Assembly: GCA_001805205.1 (NCBI GenBank)
Contig: MHER01000080.1
Span: forward strand, 1-6,731
From: Nitrospirae bacterium RIFCSPLOW2_12_42_9
GTDB lineage: Bacteria; Nitrospirota; 9FT-COMBO-42-15; HDB-SIOI813
Direction of reading: 5' to 3'
DNA length: 6,731 nt
The position numbers and the translations under genes were made by a program. Position 1 is the stretch's first letter, and each line of letters starts with the position of its first letter. Shown here in pieces: positions 6,275 through 6,731 of this stretch. A model generated the notes under the pieces. That model saw only the letters and a list, made by a program, of their open reading frames with translations. It ran no database searches and was not told where the DNA came from.

Positions 6275-6731
6275 AAAAAAATATATCCGGGATATTAAAC
6301 CTCTCGTATTAAAAGACAGGCCCTTCATTGATAAAATACTCCTGAAAACAGATACCTTTCTTTCTGCCTGCACATTTGTCACTCATTATATATGGAAAGA
6401 CCATTTTCAATATTACTGGAGGATTATAGATGGATATCTATGTTTATTCGCACAATATGATAATTGCATCTACATGCCGATACCGCCGGTGTTATGTCAG
6501 GCAAATCAATCAGAAAATACCCGTGATTTTCAGAAGATAATATCTACAGTCTTTTCTATCATGGATCATCTCAACAATAATAAGACAATCTCACGCATAG
6601 AAAATATAGATGAACATCAGAAAGGACTGTTTCTTTCTAATCGATATGAAGTCAAAACAGGGGAAACAGAATATCTCTACCTTCGTGAAGATCTTATTAA
6701 CTTAAAGGGTGATCCTTATAAATCAAAGAGG
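6258..6731 (+). CDS. DUF2156 (MprF C-terminal-like) protein, 3' end cut by window edge
   Basis: First 158 residues of a protein resembling DUF2156, the GNAT-like domain that forms the catalytic C-terminus of phosphatidylglycerol lysyltransferase (MprF). MprF moves an aminoacyl group from tRNA to a lipid, but stand-alone bacterial DUF2156 proteins are mostly uncharacterised. I read the frame by hand. Supporting features: an N-terminal IKPLVLKDRPFIDKIL (13-28), the FLSACTFVTHYIWKDHFQYYW region (34-54) matching the family's 'S-F-N-Y-W--Y' pattern, IYMPIPP about 75-81, and at the window's end EYLYLREDLINLKGDPYKSKR (138-158), the conserved 'Y-----L--L-G--Y--KR' signature that normally continues into N-hydrophobic-F. 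The usual length is near 290-300 residues, so about half is missing. GTG 6258 is the only usual start codon after in-frame stops at 6240 and 6243. It has no ribosome binding site and overlaps the YkgJ gene by 17 nt, so translation is probably coupled. A run of nine A falls in codons 6-8. Confidence 0.8.
   Translation, partial: MEQDYKKKYIRDIKPLVLKDRPFIDKILLKTDTFLSACTFVTHYIWKDHFQYYWRIIDGYLCLFAQYDNCIYMPIPPVLCQANQSENTRDFQKIISTVFSIMDHLNNNKTISRIENIDEHQKGLFLSNRYEVKTGETEYLYLREDLINLKGDPYKSKR

Noticed and set aside
6258..6290. Intergenic A-rich stretch as a terminator after the YkgJ gene
   Set aside because: The run is A, not T, on the coding strand and has no stem. The DUF2156 reading frame passes through it.
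1..6731. CRISPR array, tRNA, rRNA, insertion sequence or phage element
   Set aside because: No spaced direct repeats, cloverleaf, terminal inverted repeats or transposase/integrase motifs were found. The window is almost fully occupied by ordinary coding genes.

Overview
The window comes from an AT-leaning Gram-negative bacterium (GC looks near 40%, with many ATA and AGG codons). The Gram-negative call rests on an outer-membrane TolC-type channel, a LolA-like periplasmic protein and a peptidoglycan glycosyltransferase with an N-terminal membrane anchor. The codon style and the YkgJ and DUF2156 families would suit a Nitrospirota- or deltaproteobacteria-like anaerobe, but nothing here fixes the lineage.

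Left part, minus strand (1-1765): the start of what looks like a heavy-metal (Cus/Czc-like) efflux operon. Reading leftwards there is a strong sigma-70-type promoter (TTGACA, 17 bp, TATATT) whose spacer is filled by a perfect 7-bp inverted repeat. It is followed by a small secreted Met/His-rich protein (1279-1689), then by a TolC-family channel gene that overlaps it by 14 nt and runs off the left edge close to its natural C-terminus. The RND pump and adaptor genes would be expected just outside the window.

Middle, plus strand (1759-3024): a divergently transcribed glycosyltransferase-51 protein. It has all five catalytic motifs and the start of the class A PBP linker, but no transpeptidase domain.

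Right part, plus strand (3084-6731): a tightly packed run of four genes after a plausible promoter and a strong ribosome binding site. They are a LolA-like secreted protein; a Cache-HAMP-GAF membrane receptor with no recognisable output domain; a YkgJ-type cysteine-cluster protein; and a DUF2156 (MprF C-terminal-like) protein cut by the right edge. Gaps are 1 nt, 1 nt and a 17-nt overlap, so they are almost certainly one transcript. The predicted products suggest envelope work (lipoprotein or lipid handling, sensing of a periplasmic signal), but the joint function is not established. No RNA genes, mobile elements, CRISPR arrays or convincing terminators were seen.
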